A stretch of DNA of 64,000 nucleotides from JBGSTR01 sp963707135. Its GTDB lineage: Bacteria; Pseudomonadota; Gammaproteobacteria; Chromatiales; Chromatiaceae. Positions 8,045 through 16,449 of the stretch are shown in pieces. The notes beneath the pieces are model-generated. The model made no database searches. It was not told the origin of the DNA and saw nothing but the letters and a program-made list of their open reading frames with translations. Each line of letters starts with the position of its first letter. Within the stretch, counting starts at the first letter, position 1. Made by a program: the position numbers and the translations under genes. Where the stretch lies: positions 124,001-188,000 of the forward strand of contig CAVPOY010000044.1 of NCBI GenBank assembly GCA_963707135.1, in the 5' to 3' direction.

Positions 8045-9868
8045 TCAGCCCATTTCCTGAACCACGGCGGGCGGCATGGGCAAAGGCCTGAAGACCCGCC
8101 CGGTCCCGCGAAGGAAACGGTTGAAGAACTCGAACAGCACCAGGCGCGTGGTCTGGATCGACACCACCAGGCCCTCCAGGACGATGATCAGCAGGTTCCC
8201 GAGCACCAGAATCAGTGCCCCGGCGAGCAGCGGGGCGGCGTCGGCCATGCTGACGACCGCCTCCGACAGGCTCGCGTGCGCCAACGCGAAGGCGCCTACG
8301 CGCGCAAACGACAGGGTGTTCACCAGGAGCTGCATGCCGGACTCCACCAGATGACCGATCGCGGCCAGGGCTCCGACCAGGGCCCGGTGAGCCAGGAAGG
8401 ACCCGGCGAGGTACCAGCCTAGCCCAAAGAGCGCGAGCCAGCCCAGGTGCGGCGCGAACGGCAGCGCGACCAGGCCCAGGTAGAGCACCAGAAACCCCAG
8501 GTCCACCAGCAGCCAGCGCTTGATCTCGCCGCGCCAAAGCGCACCGAGCCCCCCCAGCAGCTGACCGAGGCTCAAGAGCCCCACGGCGAACACCAGCGGG
8601 ACGGCGAGCACGGTGACAGGGGCCTGCAACGGATGCAGCCATAGGGCCGGGATCAGGTCCTCGCGTGCAAAGACGCTGCCGAACAGGAACCCGAACAGCA
8701 TCGCCGAGGCCCCACCGGCGACCAGCAGCCGCGCCATCTCCATGCCACGCCGCTGCAGCCACCAGCCCGCGGCGACCAGCACGGCCCCCTGCCCCACATC
8801 GCCGAACATATAGCCGAACAGCAGCGGCACGACGACGGCGAGGACCGGGGTCGGGTCGGCCTCGTCACCGCCGGGGACGCCGAAAGCCCGGGCGAACAGC
8901 TCGAAGGGCCTCAGCCAGGCCGGGTTGTCCAGGATCTGGGGCGGGCGCATACCGGCCGGTGCCGGTCGGAACCGCCACAGGGCGCGCGTGCGCGAGCGCT
9001 CGAGCGCGGCGTCGAGGCGCCCGCCGCGCAGATCGTCGGTCCAGCCGGTGACCCAGGCGAGGTGCTGGTCGGCCAGCTCCAGGGCGCCGACGTGCTCGGC
9101 GAACCAGGCCAGCGCGGAGACGCCGCCGAGTGCCTCGCCGAGGTCGAAATCCTCGAACAGGGCGTCGAGCTCGGCGTACAGATGCACGACGCGGACGGAC
9201 AGGAAGCGGCGGCGCACGCCGATCCGGGCAACCGAATCCCGGGCGTCGCCCTTGAGCCAGTCCGGACGCTCGATGATGCGGCCCTTGAGCGACTGCATCT
9301 GATGCTTGGCCTCATCGAGCCGGTCGCGCGGGCCGATCACCATGTAGCAGCGATCCTGCTCCCAGGGCACACTGCGCGCGATTGACCAATCCGGCATCAG
9401 CGGATCGGCGTCGCGCGGCAGGATCGCGCAGAAGCTGCCGAGCAGCGGCCCACTGGCCGCCACGGCGCCGAAGTCCAACGGGCTCTGGGCGACCTTTTCG
9501 ATGATCTGGGCCAGCCTCTGCAGCCGGCCGAGCTCTTCCTCGCAGGACTGGAGCACATCGATTAACGGGTCCGCCTCCCGTCGCCAGTCCGCGATTCGTG
9601 CCAGCGCGCGCTCGACGACCCGGTCCGGGGGCTCGCCCGGAACCTGCCGGCGCAGCTGACCGCGCCGCCAGTAGCGCTCGTACCGGGGCAGCAGGGCCTG
9701 GAATTCGGCGAGGCGGCCGGCCAGGTGCTGGATCGAGAAGTCCTCTCCGACGCGCGCCCTGACCTCGGTCTCCACGGCGCCGGTGCGCGCGAGCTCCGCG
9801 ACCACGGTCACGCACTCGCCGCGCGGGCAAAGGACCTCGAACCAGCGGGTCGATGCCGGTCTGAGCAT
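8045..9868 (-). CDS. atpI: V-type ATPase subunit I (a), membrane stator (operon 1)
   Basis: A 607-aa stator subunit. A cytoplasmic N-terminal half of about 330 residues is followed by a C-terminal half with about seven to eight membrane helices, including VLAVVVPLLFGYMFGDVGQGAV and the ion-channel segment NTLSFARVGAF, whose arginine lies near residue 522. That arginine is essential for ion translocation in the family, so the membrane motor looks intact. The start ATG 9868 overlaps the stop of the C-like gene (ATGA). In-frame sequence farther upstream is a shadow of that gene. The counterpart in operon 2 is 636 aa. Confidence 0.93.
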   Translation of the reverse strand: MLRPASTRWFEVLCPRGECVTVVAELARTGAVETEVRARVGEDFSIQHLAGRLAEFQALLPRYERYWRRGQLRRQVPGEPPDRVVERALARIADWRREADPLIDVLQSCEEELGRLQRLAQIIEKVAQSPLDFGAVAASGPLLGSFCAILPRDADPLMPDWSIARSVPWEQDRCYMVIGPRDRLDEAKHQMQSLKGRIIERPDWLKGDARDSVARIGVRRRFLSVRVVHLYAELDALFEDFDLGEALGGVSALAWFAEHVGALELADQHLAWVTGWTDDLRGGRLDAALERSRTRALWRFRPAPAGMRPPQILDNPAWLRPFELFARAFGVPGGDEADPTPVLAVVVPLLFGYMFGDVGQGAVLVAAGWWLQRRGMEMARLLVAGGASAMLFGFLFGSVFAREDLIPALWLHPLQAPVTVLAVPLVFAVGLLSLGQLLGGLGALWRGEIKRWLLVDLGFLVLYLGLVALPFAPHLGWLALFGLGWYLAGSFLAHRALVGALAAIGHLVESGMQLLVNTLSFARVGAFALAHASLSEAVVSMADAAPLLAGALILVLGNLLIIVLEGLVVSIQTTRLVLFEFFNRFLRGTGRVFRPLPMPPAVVQEMG

Positions 9869-10632
9869 CAGAGCACCTCCCGGTCCCCGAACAGCGATCG
9901 GCGAATCAACTCGCCGCGCAGCCGCTCCAGATCCAGGAACGCCAGCGCGAGATAGCTGAACACGGCCGCCGGCTGCAGCAGCCGCTGGTGGAACAGGCCC
10001 ACCAGCCTCGAGCGCAACCCGACCCGCAGGTCCCAGGCCGTGTCCGCGCCGGCCCGCCGAAAGTCGTCCAGGTGGCGGGCGACGAGCCGCGCCAAGCCCT
10101 CCAGGTTCTTCAGGTGCTCGCGCCCGCACGCGGGCCAACGTTGCCGCCACCCCTGGTACCAGCGACCGGCAACCGTCTCTGTCTCCGGGATGCTAAGGAG
10201 CGACGACAGACCCTCGCGCTCCAGGGCCTCGGCGGCCAGCCCGCCGTCGTCCCCGAGCAGGGGCCGCAGTCGGTAGTCGCTCGCGACCCAATCGGGCATC
10301 CCAGCGCCCCGGTCCAGATGCTCGAACAGCGGCAGCAGCGGCACCCAGGAAATCCAGAGCACCGCCGCGCGCCAGGGCACCGGCACCCAGTCGGCGACCT
10401 CGTCCACGAGCTCGCGCGCCTGGGCTCGAAGCCCGCGCTCCAGGTCGTGGACTCCGCTCAACGGTGAGAAGCCCTTGGTCCATGCCTGAAGCGCGCCGAA
10501 TCGGGTCTCCTCGATGAACGCGGCAAGGGTCCGCGCGGCCGCCAGCCGCTGCCACTCGTCGTCTGTCGGCAGCACGGCCAGACGCGCCTGCAGCCGGGGT
10601 TGGCAATAGGCGAATCGGCCGTCGGTCATCAT
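9868..10632 (-). CDS. V-type ATPase subunit C-like, short form (operon 1)
   Basis: A 254-aa, largely helical, Trp-rich protein in the position where the rightward operon has its 353-aa subunit C. Subunit C (d/AC39) links the central stalk to the proteolipid ring. The N-terminus (RFAYCQPRLQARLAVLPTDDEW) and helix-rich pattern fit an AC39/C-like fold, but the protein is about 100 residues shorter than normal and similarity to the rightward C is not obvious by eye. The call rests on position, helical content and tight overlaps (ATGA with I, 4 bp with the upstream gene). The start could be ATG 10632 or the next codon. Confidence 0.65.
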   Translation of the reverse strand: MMTDGRFAYCQPRLQARLAVLPTDDEWQRLAAARTLAAFIEETRFGALQAWTKGFSPLSGVHDLERGLRAQARELVDEVADWVPVPWRAAVLWISWVPLLPLFEHLDRGAGMPDWVASDYRLRPLLGDDGGLAAEALEREGLSSLLSIPETETVAGRWYQGWRQRWPACGREHLKNLEGLARLVARHLDDFRRAGADTAWDLRVGLRSRLVGLFHQRLLQPAAVFSYLALAFLDLERLRGELIRRSLFGDREVL

Positions 10633-10973
10633 TGGCCGGCCCCGGTGATCTCGTCGGCAAGCGCGGCGACTGCCGCTTCCAAACCGCCCCCCTCCCCGGT
10701 TTCCAAGAGCGCGTCGGGATGAACGGGCCCGTGCGCCAGCAGCTGCTTGAGCGCCCGCTCCACGCTCGCGTCGGCGAGCCGGTGGGCGAGTCGGACCCTC
10801 CTGTCCGCGCGCGCGGCGACCTGCTGCTCGCGCTCCTCGGCCTCGGCGAGGATTGCCGCGGCGCGGACGCGGCAGGCCTCAACGGCCTCGCGCGCCTGAG
10901 ACTCGGCGGCGAGCACCCGGTTGATGGCCGCGTCGACCCGGTCGGCCTCGCCCTTGGAAGTCTGCCTGGTCAT
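10629..10973 (-). CDS. V-type ATPase G/H-like coiled-coil subunit (operon 1)
   Basis: A 114-aa protein, mostly one charged coiled coil (INRVLAAESQAREAVEACR, ILAEAEEREQQVAARAD), with a short C-terminal helical tail. This is the profile of the G/H peripheral-stalk partner of subunit E. It occupies the same relative place as the 105-aa coiled-coil gene at the head of the rightward operon. ATG 10973 overlaps the stop of the small lipoprotein gene upstream (ATGA). The sequence itself is low complexity, so assignment depends on context. Confidence 0.75.
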   Translation of the reverse strand: MTRQTSKGEADRVDAAINRVLAAESQAREAVEACRVRAAAILAEAEEREQQVAARADRRVRLAHRLADASVERALKQLLAHGPVHPDALLETGEGGGLEAAVAALADEITGAGQ

Positions 10974-11131
10974 TCGAGCCCTCCAGCGAGCCCTGGTACA
11001 GCACGGCCAGCCTTGGAACGGGTACCCATTCCGGGCACGTGTCGCTTGATGCGATCCGGCGCATCGGTCAGACTATCGCCGCGCGCGGAGCACGCCGACA
11101 GCAGTAACAGGGGCGGAACCAGACGTGCCAT
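10970..11131 (-). CDS. Small lipoprotein heading V-ATPase operon 1
   Basis: A 53-aa ORF from ATG 11131, preceded by GAGGAG about 10 bases upstream. The N-terminus MARLVPPLLLLSAC is a lipoprotein signal with lipobox LSAC and Cys14 as the lipidated residue; Ser at +2 would favour outer-membrane sorting. The mature part is only about 40 residues, basic and unstructured-looking. Its TGA overlaps the ATG of the G/H-like gene (ATGA), so it belongs to the ATPase operon. Nothing comparable precedes the rightward operon. The role is unknown. Small entericidin-like or stalk-anchoring lipoproteins are possibilities, but neither is shown. Confidence 0.65.
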   Translation of the reverse strand: MARLVPPLLLLSACSARGDSLTDAPDRIKRHVPGMGTRSKAGRAVPGLAGGLE

Positions 11132-11220
11132 TTCCAGGAATCTCCTCGGCGAAGGTGATCGACGTCAGACTGGCGGCGCGGCGGGTACAACGAGCGCCGA
11201 ACGTCGATCGTCCCGGATCC

Positions 11221-11249
11221 CGATTGAATTCTAGCAACAGGTTCAATCG
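11221..11249. promoter_or_regulatory. Inverted repeat, candidate operator
   Basis: Perfect 8-bp arms CGATTGAA (11221-11228) and TTCAATCG (11242-11249) with a 13-bp AT-richer spacer, roughly one and a half to two helical turns centre to centre. It lies mid-way in the divergent ATPase control region. The regulator is unknown. Confidence 0.4.
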
Positions 11250-11274
11250 CTGCCCCTTGCGACTCGCAGGCCCT

Positions 11275-11288
11275 TTGACCGCGGTCAA
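11275..11288. promoter_or_regulatory. Perfect 14-bp palindrome, candidate operator
   Basis: TTGACCGCGGTCAA reads the same on both strands. It sits 26 bp from the inverted repeat at 11221-11249 and may overlap a -35 element of the rightward operon. The family of regulator is not recognised. Confidence 0.4.
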
Positions 11289-11435
11289 CTCCGGGGAAAC
11301 TATTCGGTCGAAAATTCCTGTTTCGGCGGATACTTTCCCGCGCATTCACCCAGCCCCGCCCACCGGCCGCCCGTCACACCGGGTATCCTGAGCCGCAACC
11401 ACCCGCCGGGACGCATCCACTCGAGGCATTCCGAA

Positions 11436-11753
11436 TTGGACGACACGCTGCAACGACTGCTCGACGCCGAGCTCAGGGCCGAAAAGATCGCCCAGCAGGC
11501 GGAAGACGAGCAGGAACGCATCATCCAGAAGGCCATGGCCGACGCCAAGACCGAGAACGAACGTTTCACGGCGCGGATTCCGGACCTGCACCGGACCTTT
11601 ATCGCGAAATCCGATGAACGCGCCGATCAGAAGATTGCCGAGCTGCGCCGCCGCTACGACGAGCGCCATGTCCAGCTGCGCGACCAGGCCGAGCAGCGCG
11701 AGGACGAGGCACTGGAGGCCGCGTTTCAGGTCCTGATCGACCCGAGCCGTTAA
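11436..11753 (+). CDS. V-type ATPase G/H-like coiled-coil subunit (operon 2)
   Basis: A 105-aa, highly charged coiled-coil protein (LRAEKIAQQAEDEQERIIQK, IAELRRRYDERHVQLRDQ) with a TTG start at 11436. GAGG lies about 9 bases upstream. It has the expected length and composition of the G/H peripheral-stalk subunit that pairs with E, and it is the first gene of the rightward ATPase operon. There is no ATG that would keep the coiled coil, so the TTG is chosen. Confidence 0.75.
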   Translation: MDDTLQRLLDAELRAEKIAQQAEDEQERIIQKAMADAKTENERFTARIPDLHRTFIAKSDERADQKIAELRRRYDERHVQLRDQAEQREDEALEAAFQVLIDPSR

Positions 11754-11811
11754 GGCCCCGCGAAGCACGCCAGCGTCAATCCGTATTTCCGGGCCCCGAA
11801 CCCGCATCCGC

Positions 11812-12873
11812 ATGAGCAACGCCGCCCATCAGGCCTACCTGCACACCCGGGTCTCCGTGATGGCCACCCAGTTGCTCAAACCGGCATCCATCGGGACGCT
11901 GTCGCAGATGTCCCTCCCGGAGCTGGCCGAGCGGTTCGGCCTGTCCGCCCTGCTTGACGAGCAGCAAAGCGCCCAGTGGCGCAGCCGAGCGATCGAGCAG
12001 AGTCTGATACAGGTCCTGCTCTCCGAGCTCCAGGTGCTGGTGCGCCCGATGAACGCCTCGGAGCGGGCGCTGATCCTGGCCTGGGGGCGCAAGTACGCGC
12101 TATTCAACCTCAAAACCCTTATTCGTGGAAAGCTATACGACCTGGACCCGAAGGAGATCCGCGAAAACCTGTTCGACCTGCCCGAGCACATTCGCCTGCC
12201 GGACCAGCAGCTGTTTGGCGCCGAGAACGTGCTGGAGCTGCTGCGCCAGCTGGAAGCCGGCCCGCACAGCACGATCGCACGCCAGGCGCGTGAGATCTAC
12301 GAGCAGCGCCGCGAGCCCTTCGCGCTGGAGGCGGCCATCGACCAGCGCTACTACGCGTTGTTGGTGCGCCAGGTCAATCAGTTCCACGATGACAACCTGC
12401 AGCCACTGCAGCACCTGGTCGGCGCCGAGCTGGACCGCATCAACCTCCTCTGGCTGTTGCGGTTTCGCTTTTCCTACCAGCTCTCGCCGTCGGAGACCTT
12501 CTACCAGCTGGTACCCTCGATGCGTCTGCTCCACCGGGACCGGTTGTTGGGCCTGGTGAATATCGACAGCTTCCAGCGGGTCCTCGAAGCCCTGCCCTCC
12601 CCGTTGAACCTGCTGCTGGCCCAGAGCGAGAACATCGTCGTGGTGCAGAATCGCGTCGGCGGCTTCACGGCAAGGGAGGCGCGCCGTCTGCTCCGCCAGA
12701 GCCCGTCCTCGGTGACCCGCGCGCTAGCCTACCTTATGCTCCGCGAGATGGACCTGTTCCTGTTGTTCGCGCTGGTGCAGGGCCGCCTGCTGAACCTGCC
12801 GGCGGAGACGCTCGCGATCGCCCTGGAGCTGGCCGAGCCAACTTGCCCCTGGGCCGCCTCGCGCGCGGCATGA
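11812..12873 (+). CDS. atpC: V-type ATPase subunit C (operon 2)
   Basis: A 353-aa all-helical subunit C/AC39 homologue that couples the central stalk (D/F) to the proteolipid ring. The visible pattern has the N-terminal YLHTRVSVMATQLLKP, the central ILAWGRKYALFNLKTLIRGK and the C-terminal SVTRALAYLMLREMDLFLLFAL. The last is a typical AC39 helix close to the membrane interface. It is of normal length, unlike the 254-aa counterpart in operon 1. It starts 58 bp after the G/H gene and 29 bp before subunit I. Confidence 0.85.
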   Translation: MSNAAHQAYLHTRVSVMATQLLKPASIGTLSQMSLPELAERFGLSALLDEQQSAQWRSRAIEQSLIQVLLSELQVLVRPMNASERALILAWGRKYALFNLKTLIRGKLYDLDPKEIRENLFDLPEHIRLPDQQLFGAENVLELLRQLEAGPHSTIARQAREIYEQRREPFALEAAIDQRYYALLVRQVNQFHDDNLQPLQHLVGAELDRINLLWLLRFRFSYQLSPSETFYQLVPSMRLLHRDRLLGLVNIDSFQRVLEALPSPLNLLLAQSENIVVVQNRVGGFTAREARRLLRQSPSSVTRALAYLMLREMDLFLLFALVQGRLLNLPAETLAIALELAEPTCPWAASRAA

Positions 12874-12902
12874 GGGACCGAACCGGCAATGGATAACCCG
12901 CC

Positions 12903-14813
12903 ATGTTGAGGCCGACGCCGATGAAGCATGTGCGCCTGCTGGTCCTGACCGACGACCTGCCGCGAGCGTCGCTTACGCTGGCGCAGACCGAAAGCTTCCA
13001 TCCGGATCCCCGCCCGCCGGCCGAGACTCGTCTGGACGAGCTTCCCGGGCGGGCCTACCGCGACGCCTTCAATCAGGCCCGCTCCCGTCTCGAAAAGATC
13101 GCCAAGCAAGTACCGGTCGCCGAGCCGGTGATCGCGGAGGTGCGCGTGGTCGGGCTCGAGGAGCTCGACCGGCTCAACGAATGGGTGGGAGACATCTGGA
13201 AGCAGACCTCCCATTACGAGGAGGAATTCCGCCAGCTCGACGACCGGGAGCGACTGATCCGGGAACAGGAGGCATCCCTCGCGAACTTCCAGCACCTGAA
13301 CATCGACCTCGGGATGCTGCGCAGCAAGACGCGCTTCCTGGATTTCTACGTCGGCATCGTACCGCGGGAGAATCTCCGCCAGCTGGAGGGTGCAGTCGGC
13401 CTGGCGGATCACCTGCTGCACGTCTACATGGAGGGCGACACCGACGCCCACGTGGTCATCGTCGGACCTTCCGGCACACGCGAGGCGCAGCTCTCGGCGG
13501 TGCTGAATTCCGCCGGGTTCCAGCCCTTGCCAATCCCCGAGGAGCTCGACCGGGAACCGGATCAGATCCGCAAGGACCTCGACGCGGAGCGCACGCGTAT
13601 CCGGGGCCAGCGCGAGGACCTGCGCGGGCAGCTCGAGGACTGGTCCGGGCCGTTCCGGGCCCGCCTGGAAGAGGCCCGCCGGACCCTGCTACTCTCGGAG
13701 CCGCTGGTCGCGCTGGATCCGTCGGTGCGCAGCTCGGGTCACCTGGCCTATCTGGCCGGCTGGACACCCGCCCGCTCCGTGCGCAACCTCGAGCAGCGTC
13801 TCGGCGAGTCCTTGAGCCAGCCCTTCGAGCTGCAGAGCCGCGACCCTCTGCCGGAGGAGCGCAAGCTGGTGCCGACGGTGCCGGTCCGCGGCCGTCTGCT
13901 CGAGCCTTTCGCGATGCTGGTGAAGCAGTACGGCATCCCCGAGTATGGTGAGGTCGACCCAACCCCACTGTTCGCCGTCACCTTCCTGTTGATGTTCGGC
14001 AGCATGTTCGGCGACGTCGGCCAGGGCGCCCTGATCGCCGCGCTGGCCTGGTATTTCCGCCAGCGGCTCGGCCGCTTCTGGCTCTTCGGCGTGATGGCCG
14101 GGCTGGCATCTGTCTTCTTCGGCTTCCTGTACGGGAGCATCTTCGGCTACGAGCACGTACTGCCGGCCCTGTGGATGAGCCCGCTGCAAGACCCGATCCT
14201 GATGCTGAAGATCGCCCTGGCCTGGGGCGTCGTGTTCCTGACCGTCGCCTGCCTGCTGGCCATCTACAACCGGCTCGTGGTCCGCAACTGGGCCGGCGCG
14301 GTATTCGGCCATCACGGCATCGTCAACCTGATTTTCTATCTCTCCCTGGTCTTGGGCGGCCTCGGACTGGCGACCCAGGGCCGCTTCGGCACTCTGCCGA
14401 CACTCCTGGTGGCAGCCGCGCTGGGCGCGCTCGCCTGGTATGCCTGGCGCCACCTGGAAGCCCCGGTCGGCGAGAAGGTCCTGGTGGTGTTCATCGAGAC
14501 CCTGGAGACCATCATCGGGTATGTCTCCAACACCCTGTCGTTCCTGCGCGTGGCCGCCTTCAGCCTCAACCATGTGGCGCTGTCCATCGCGGTGTTCACG
14601 CTGGCGGAGATGATGGGCGCTTTCGGTCACGTCGTCACCGTCATTCTCGGTAATCTGTTCGTTCTCGTGCTCGAGGGGGGGATCGTGATGATTCAGGTGA
14701 TGCGGCTGCAGTACTACGAGGGCTTCTCGCGTTACTTCTCCGGCGAGGGGCACGAGTTCGCGCCCCTGAGACTGCGCACGGGCGCCGAGAAGGCGCCCAG
14801 AGGGACCGCCTGA
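12903..14813 (+). CDS. atpI: V-type ATPase subunit I (a), membrane stator (operon 2)
   Basis: A 636-aa stator subunit: cytoplasmic N-terminal half with coiled coils, then a C-terminal membrane half beginning EVDPTPLFAVTFLLMFGSMF and containing GDVGQGAL. The channel segment NTLSFLRVAAFSLNHVAL carries the essential arginine (Arg549 if the ATG at 12903 is used). ATG 12921 is an alternative start giving MKHVRLLVLTDD, which looks more like the family N-terminus. It is longer than the operon 1 counterpart by about 30 residues, mostly in the N-terminal domain. Confidence 0.93.
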   Translation: MLRPTPMKHVRLLVLTDDLPRASLTLAQTESFHPDPRPPAETRLDELPGRAYRDAFNQARSRLEKIAKQVPVAEPVIAEVRVVGLEELDRLNEWVGDIWKQTSHYEEEFRQLDDRERLIREQEASLANFQHLNIDLGMLRSKTRFLDFYVGIVPRENLRQLEGAVGLADHLLHVYMEGDTDAHVVIVGPSGTREAQLSAVLNSAGFQPLPIPEELDREPDQIRKDLDAERTRIRGQREDLRGQLEDWSGPFRARLEEARRTLLLSEPLVALDPSVRSSGHLAYLAGWTPARSVRNLEQRLGESLSQPFELQSRDPLPEERKLVPTVPVRGRLLEPFAMLVKQYGIPEYGEVDPTPLFAVTFLLMFGSMFGDVGQGALIAALAWYFRQRLGRFWLFGVMAGLASVFFGFLYGSIFGYEHVLPALWMSPLQDPILMLKIALAWGVVFLTVACLLAIYNRLVVRNWAGAVFGHHGIVNLIFYLSLVLGGLGLATQGRFGTLPTLLVAAALGALAWYAWRHLEAPVGEKVLVVFIETLETIIGYVSNTLSFLRVAAFSLNHVALSIAVFTLAEMMGAFGHVVTVILGNLFVLVLEGGIVMIQVMRLQYYEGFSRYFSGEGHEFAPLRLRTGAEKAPRGTA

Positions 14814-14942
14814 CCGGCCGCCGAGGGCCGCGCCGCCGAACCGGATCGAGCACCTGATATCTACCGGGACCCGTAGGCCGTCCATCCGGCCGGACCCAAC
14901 CAGACCAATCGCAAAACCAAACCCAAGCAATAGGAGCTGAAC

Positions 14943-15398
14943 ATGTACTGGCTCGTCGCAATCATGTCCCTCGCCATCCTCGGCCTGATCGTCGCCGGCG
15001 TCGCCCTGGAGATGCGCCCCGCCCTGACGACCCGGATTCGGCCCTGGTACCGGCCGGCGATGGGCGCCCAGCTGGTGGCCTTCGTCGGCGCCCAGCTCGG
15101 TCTGCTGCTTCTCGGCATCAACGACGTGCTCGCCCAGACCGAGGCGTCGGTGAAGGTCGTGGAGGCCGTCACCGAGATTTCCACCGGCATGGGCCTCGCG
15201 ATCATCGGCGCGGGAATCCCGACGGGGCTCTCGACCATCGGGGCGGGTATCGCCGTCGGCCCCATCGGTGCCGCCTCGCTCGCGGCGATCACCGAGAAGC
15301 CGGAAACCCTGGGACGCACCCTGATCTATCTGGGACTCGCCGAGGGTATCGCCATCTACGGCCTGGTCATCTCCATCCTGCTGCTCAACAAGATCTGA
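14943..15398 (+). CDS. atpK: V-type ATPase proteolipid subunit K (c), four-segment form (operon 2)
   Basis: A 151-aa proteolipid starting at ATG 14943 with AGGAG about 6 bases upstream. Four hydrophobic segments are visible: residues of about 2-23, 41-62, 82-110 and 124-148. Only the last pair looks like the classical c hairpin, with loop ITEKPETLG and YLGLAEGIAIYG carrying Glu134. The first pair lacks an acidic residue in mid-membrane, so there should be one ion site per four helices. A 129-bp gap upstream is longer than others in the operon and may give this high-copy subunit its own translation control. Confidence 0.9.
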   Translation: MYWLVAIMSLAILGLIVAGVALEMRPALTTRIRPWYRPAMGAQLVAFVGAQLGLLLLGINDVLAQTEASVKVVEAVTEISTGMGLAIIGAGIPTGLSTIGAGIAVGPIGAASLAAITEKPETLGRTLIYLGLAEGIAIYGLVISILLLNKI

Positions 15399-15450
15399 GC
15401 CGACACCATGCCCGTTCCGGGGCACCGCCCCCCGAGAGAGATCGAACGCC

Positions 15451-15807
15451 GTGGACACTGATTACGAACCGGAGCAACCGACCCGCATGCTGTTCCTCGG
15501 CGAGCACAGCCTGGCGGACGGCTTCCGACTCATCGGCTTCGAGACTCACCGCGACCCCAACGCCGCGGACGTGGACCGGATCTTCCGCGACCTGCTCCGC
15601 AACCGCGAGCGGGCCTTCGTCGTCGTGGACGAGACGGTGCTGAGGCTCGACTCACCCAACCTCAAGCAGGCCCGGGGCGAAGGCGGGCGGATCGTCGTGA
15701 TCGCCGTGCCCGCGCTGAACGCCCCGACACGGCTCTCGAGCGACGTCGCCGAGCGACTCGGGGCCCTGTTCGGCGCCGCAACCCTTCATACCGGGGATCG
15801 ACCGTGA
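15451..15807 (+). CDS. atpF: V-type ATPase subunit F (operon 2)
   Basis: A 118-aa central-stalk subunit F. The core RMLFLGEHSLADGFRLIGFE, the strand AFVVVDETVL and the later strand GRIVVIAVPAL give the small alpha/beta fold, with about 12 extra residues at the N-terminus compared with the 98-aa operon 1 form. A GTG start at 15451 is used because no ATG retains the first strand except Met13, which is a possible alternative. The end overlaps the GTG of subunit E by four bases. Confidence 0.85.
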   Translation: MDTDYEPEQPTRMLFLGEHSLADGFRLIGFETHRDPNAADVDRIFRDLLRNRERAFVVVDETVLRLDSPNLKQARGEGGRIVVIAVPALNAPTRLSSDVAERLGALFGAATLHTGDRP

Positions 15808-16445
15808 ATCAGGTACAAGAACTGGAACGTGCCATCCTGGCCCGGGCCGAACGGCTGGCCACCGAGTATCGGGAGCGCGCGGCCCGCAGCCGCGACGCCA
15901 TCCTCCGGGAGGCCTCCGAGCGGCTGCGGCTTCGCGAGGCGCGCGAGGAGGCCATCGCCAAGGCGCTCGGCGACCGCGCCTACCGCCAGCGGGTTCAGGC
16001 CAGCGAGCTCAAGATGCAGAGCCACCTGGACCGCGTGCGCTGGAACCTGGTTCAGGACGTAGAGGGCAGTCTACAGGAACGCATGCGCCGCTTTATCGGC
16101 GACGAGCCGGCCTACGGCGCCTGGCTCGAGGCGCTGATCCAGGCGGCCGCCTCGGCCATCGAGCGGGACGAGATCCTGGTGAGCGCGAACGGCCGCGACC
16201 TGAAGCGGCTCCGGGCGGGATGGGACACGATCGTGCAGGCACTCCCGGCGGGACGCGCGGCCATCCTTTCGGACGAGCCGATCGAGACGCTGGCCGGGGT
16301 CCTGGTCACCAGCGCCGACGGGCGCATCCGCGTGGACAATACCTTCGAGGGCCGGCTGGAACGACTGCGCCCCCGGGTACAGCAGGTGATCCTGGAGCGC
16401 CTGCTTCCGAGCGGCTTCGACACCGGCAATATTTTCAGCGGGTGA
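15804..16445 (+). CDS. atpE: V-type ATPase subunit E, peripheral stalk (operon 2)
   Basis: A 213-aa protein with a long charged N-terminal coiled coil (residues of about 5-100, RAERLATEYRERAARSRDAI) and a C-terminal globular domain ending GRIRVDNTFEGRLERLRP, a segment well conserved in subunit E. A GTG start at 15804 overlaps the stop of F. Subunit A begins 4 bp after its stop. It should pair with the 105-aa coiled-coil subunit as the peripheral stalk. Confidence 0.9.
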   Translation: MNQVQELERAILARAERLATEYRERAARSRDAILREASERLRLREAREEAIAKALGDRAYRQRVQASELKMQSHLDRVRWNLVQDVEGSLQERMRRFIGDEPAYGAWLEALIQAAASAIERDEILVSANGRDLKRLRAGWDTIVQALPAGRAAILSDEPIETLAGVLVTSADGRIRVDNTFEGRLERLRPRVQQVILERLLPSGFDTGNIFSG

Positions 16446-16449
16446 GACC

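Larger units (their letters stand above)
11132..11435. promoter_or_regulatory. Shared divergent control region between the two V-ATPase operons
   Basis: About 300 bp without a credible gene separates the leftward lipoprotein start from the rightward TTG start. It must hold both operon promoters. It contains an inverted repeat at 11221-11249 and a perfect palindrome at 11275-11288. A weak rightward promoter can be drawn with TTGACC at 11275 and AACTAT at 11298 (17-bp spacer), which would place the palindrome over the -35 box. Promoter placement is tentative. Confidence 0.6.

Noticed and set aside
14943..15398. Sodium-type V-ATPase
   Set aside because: The proteolipid glutamate is followed by GIAIYG without the Ser/Thr and Gln ligands expected of Na+ types, so H+ is the better guess, although not proven.
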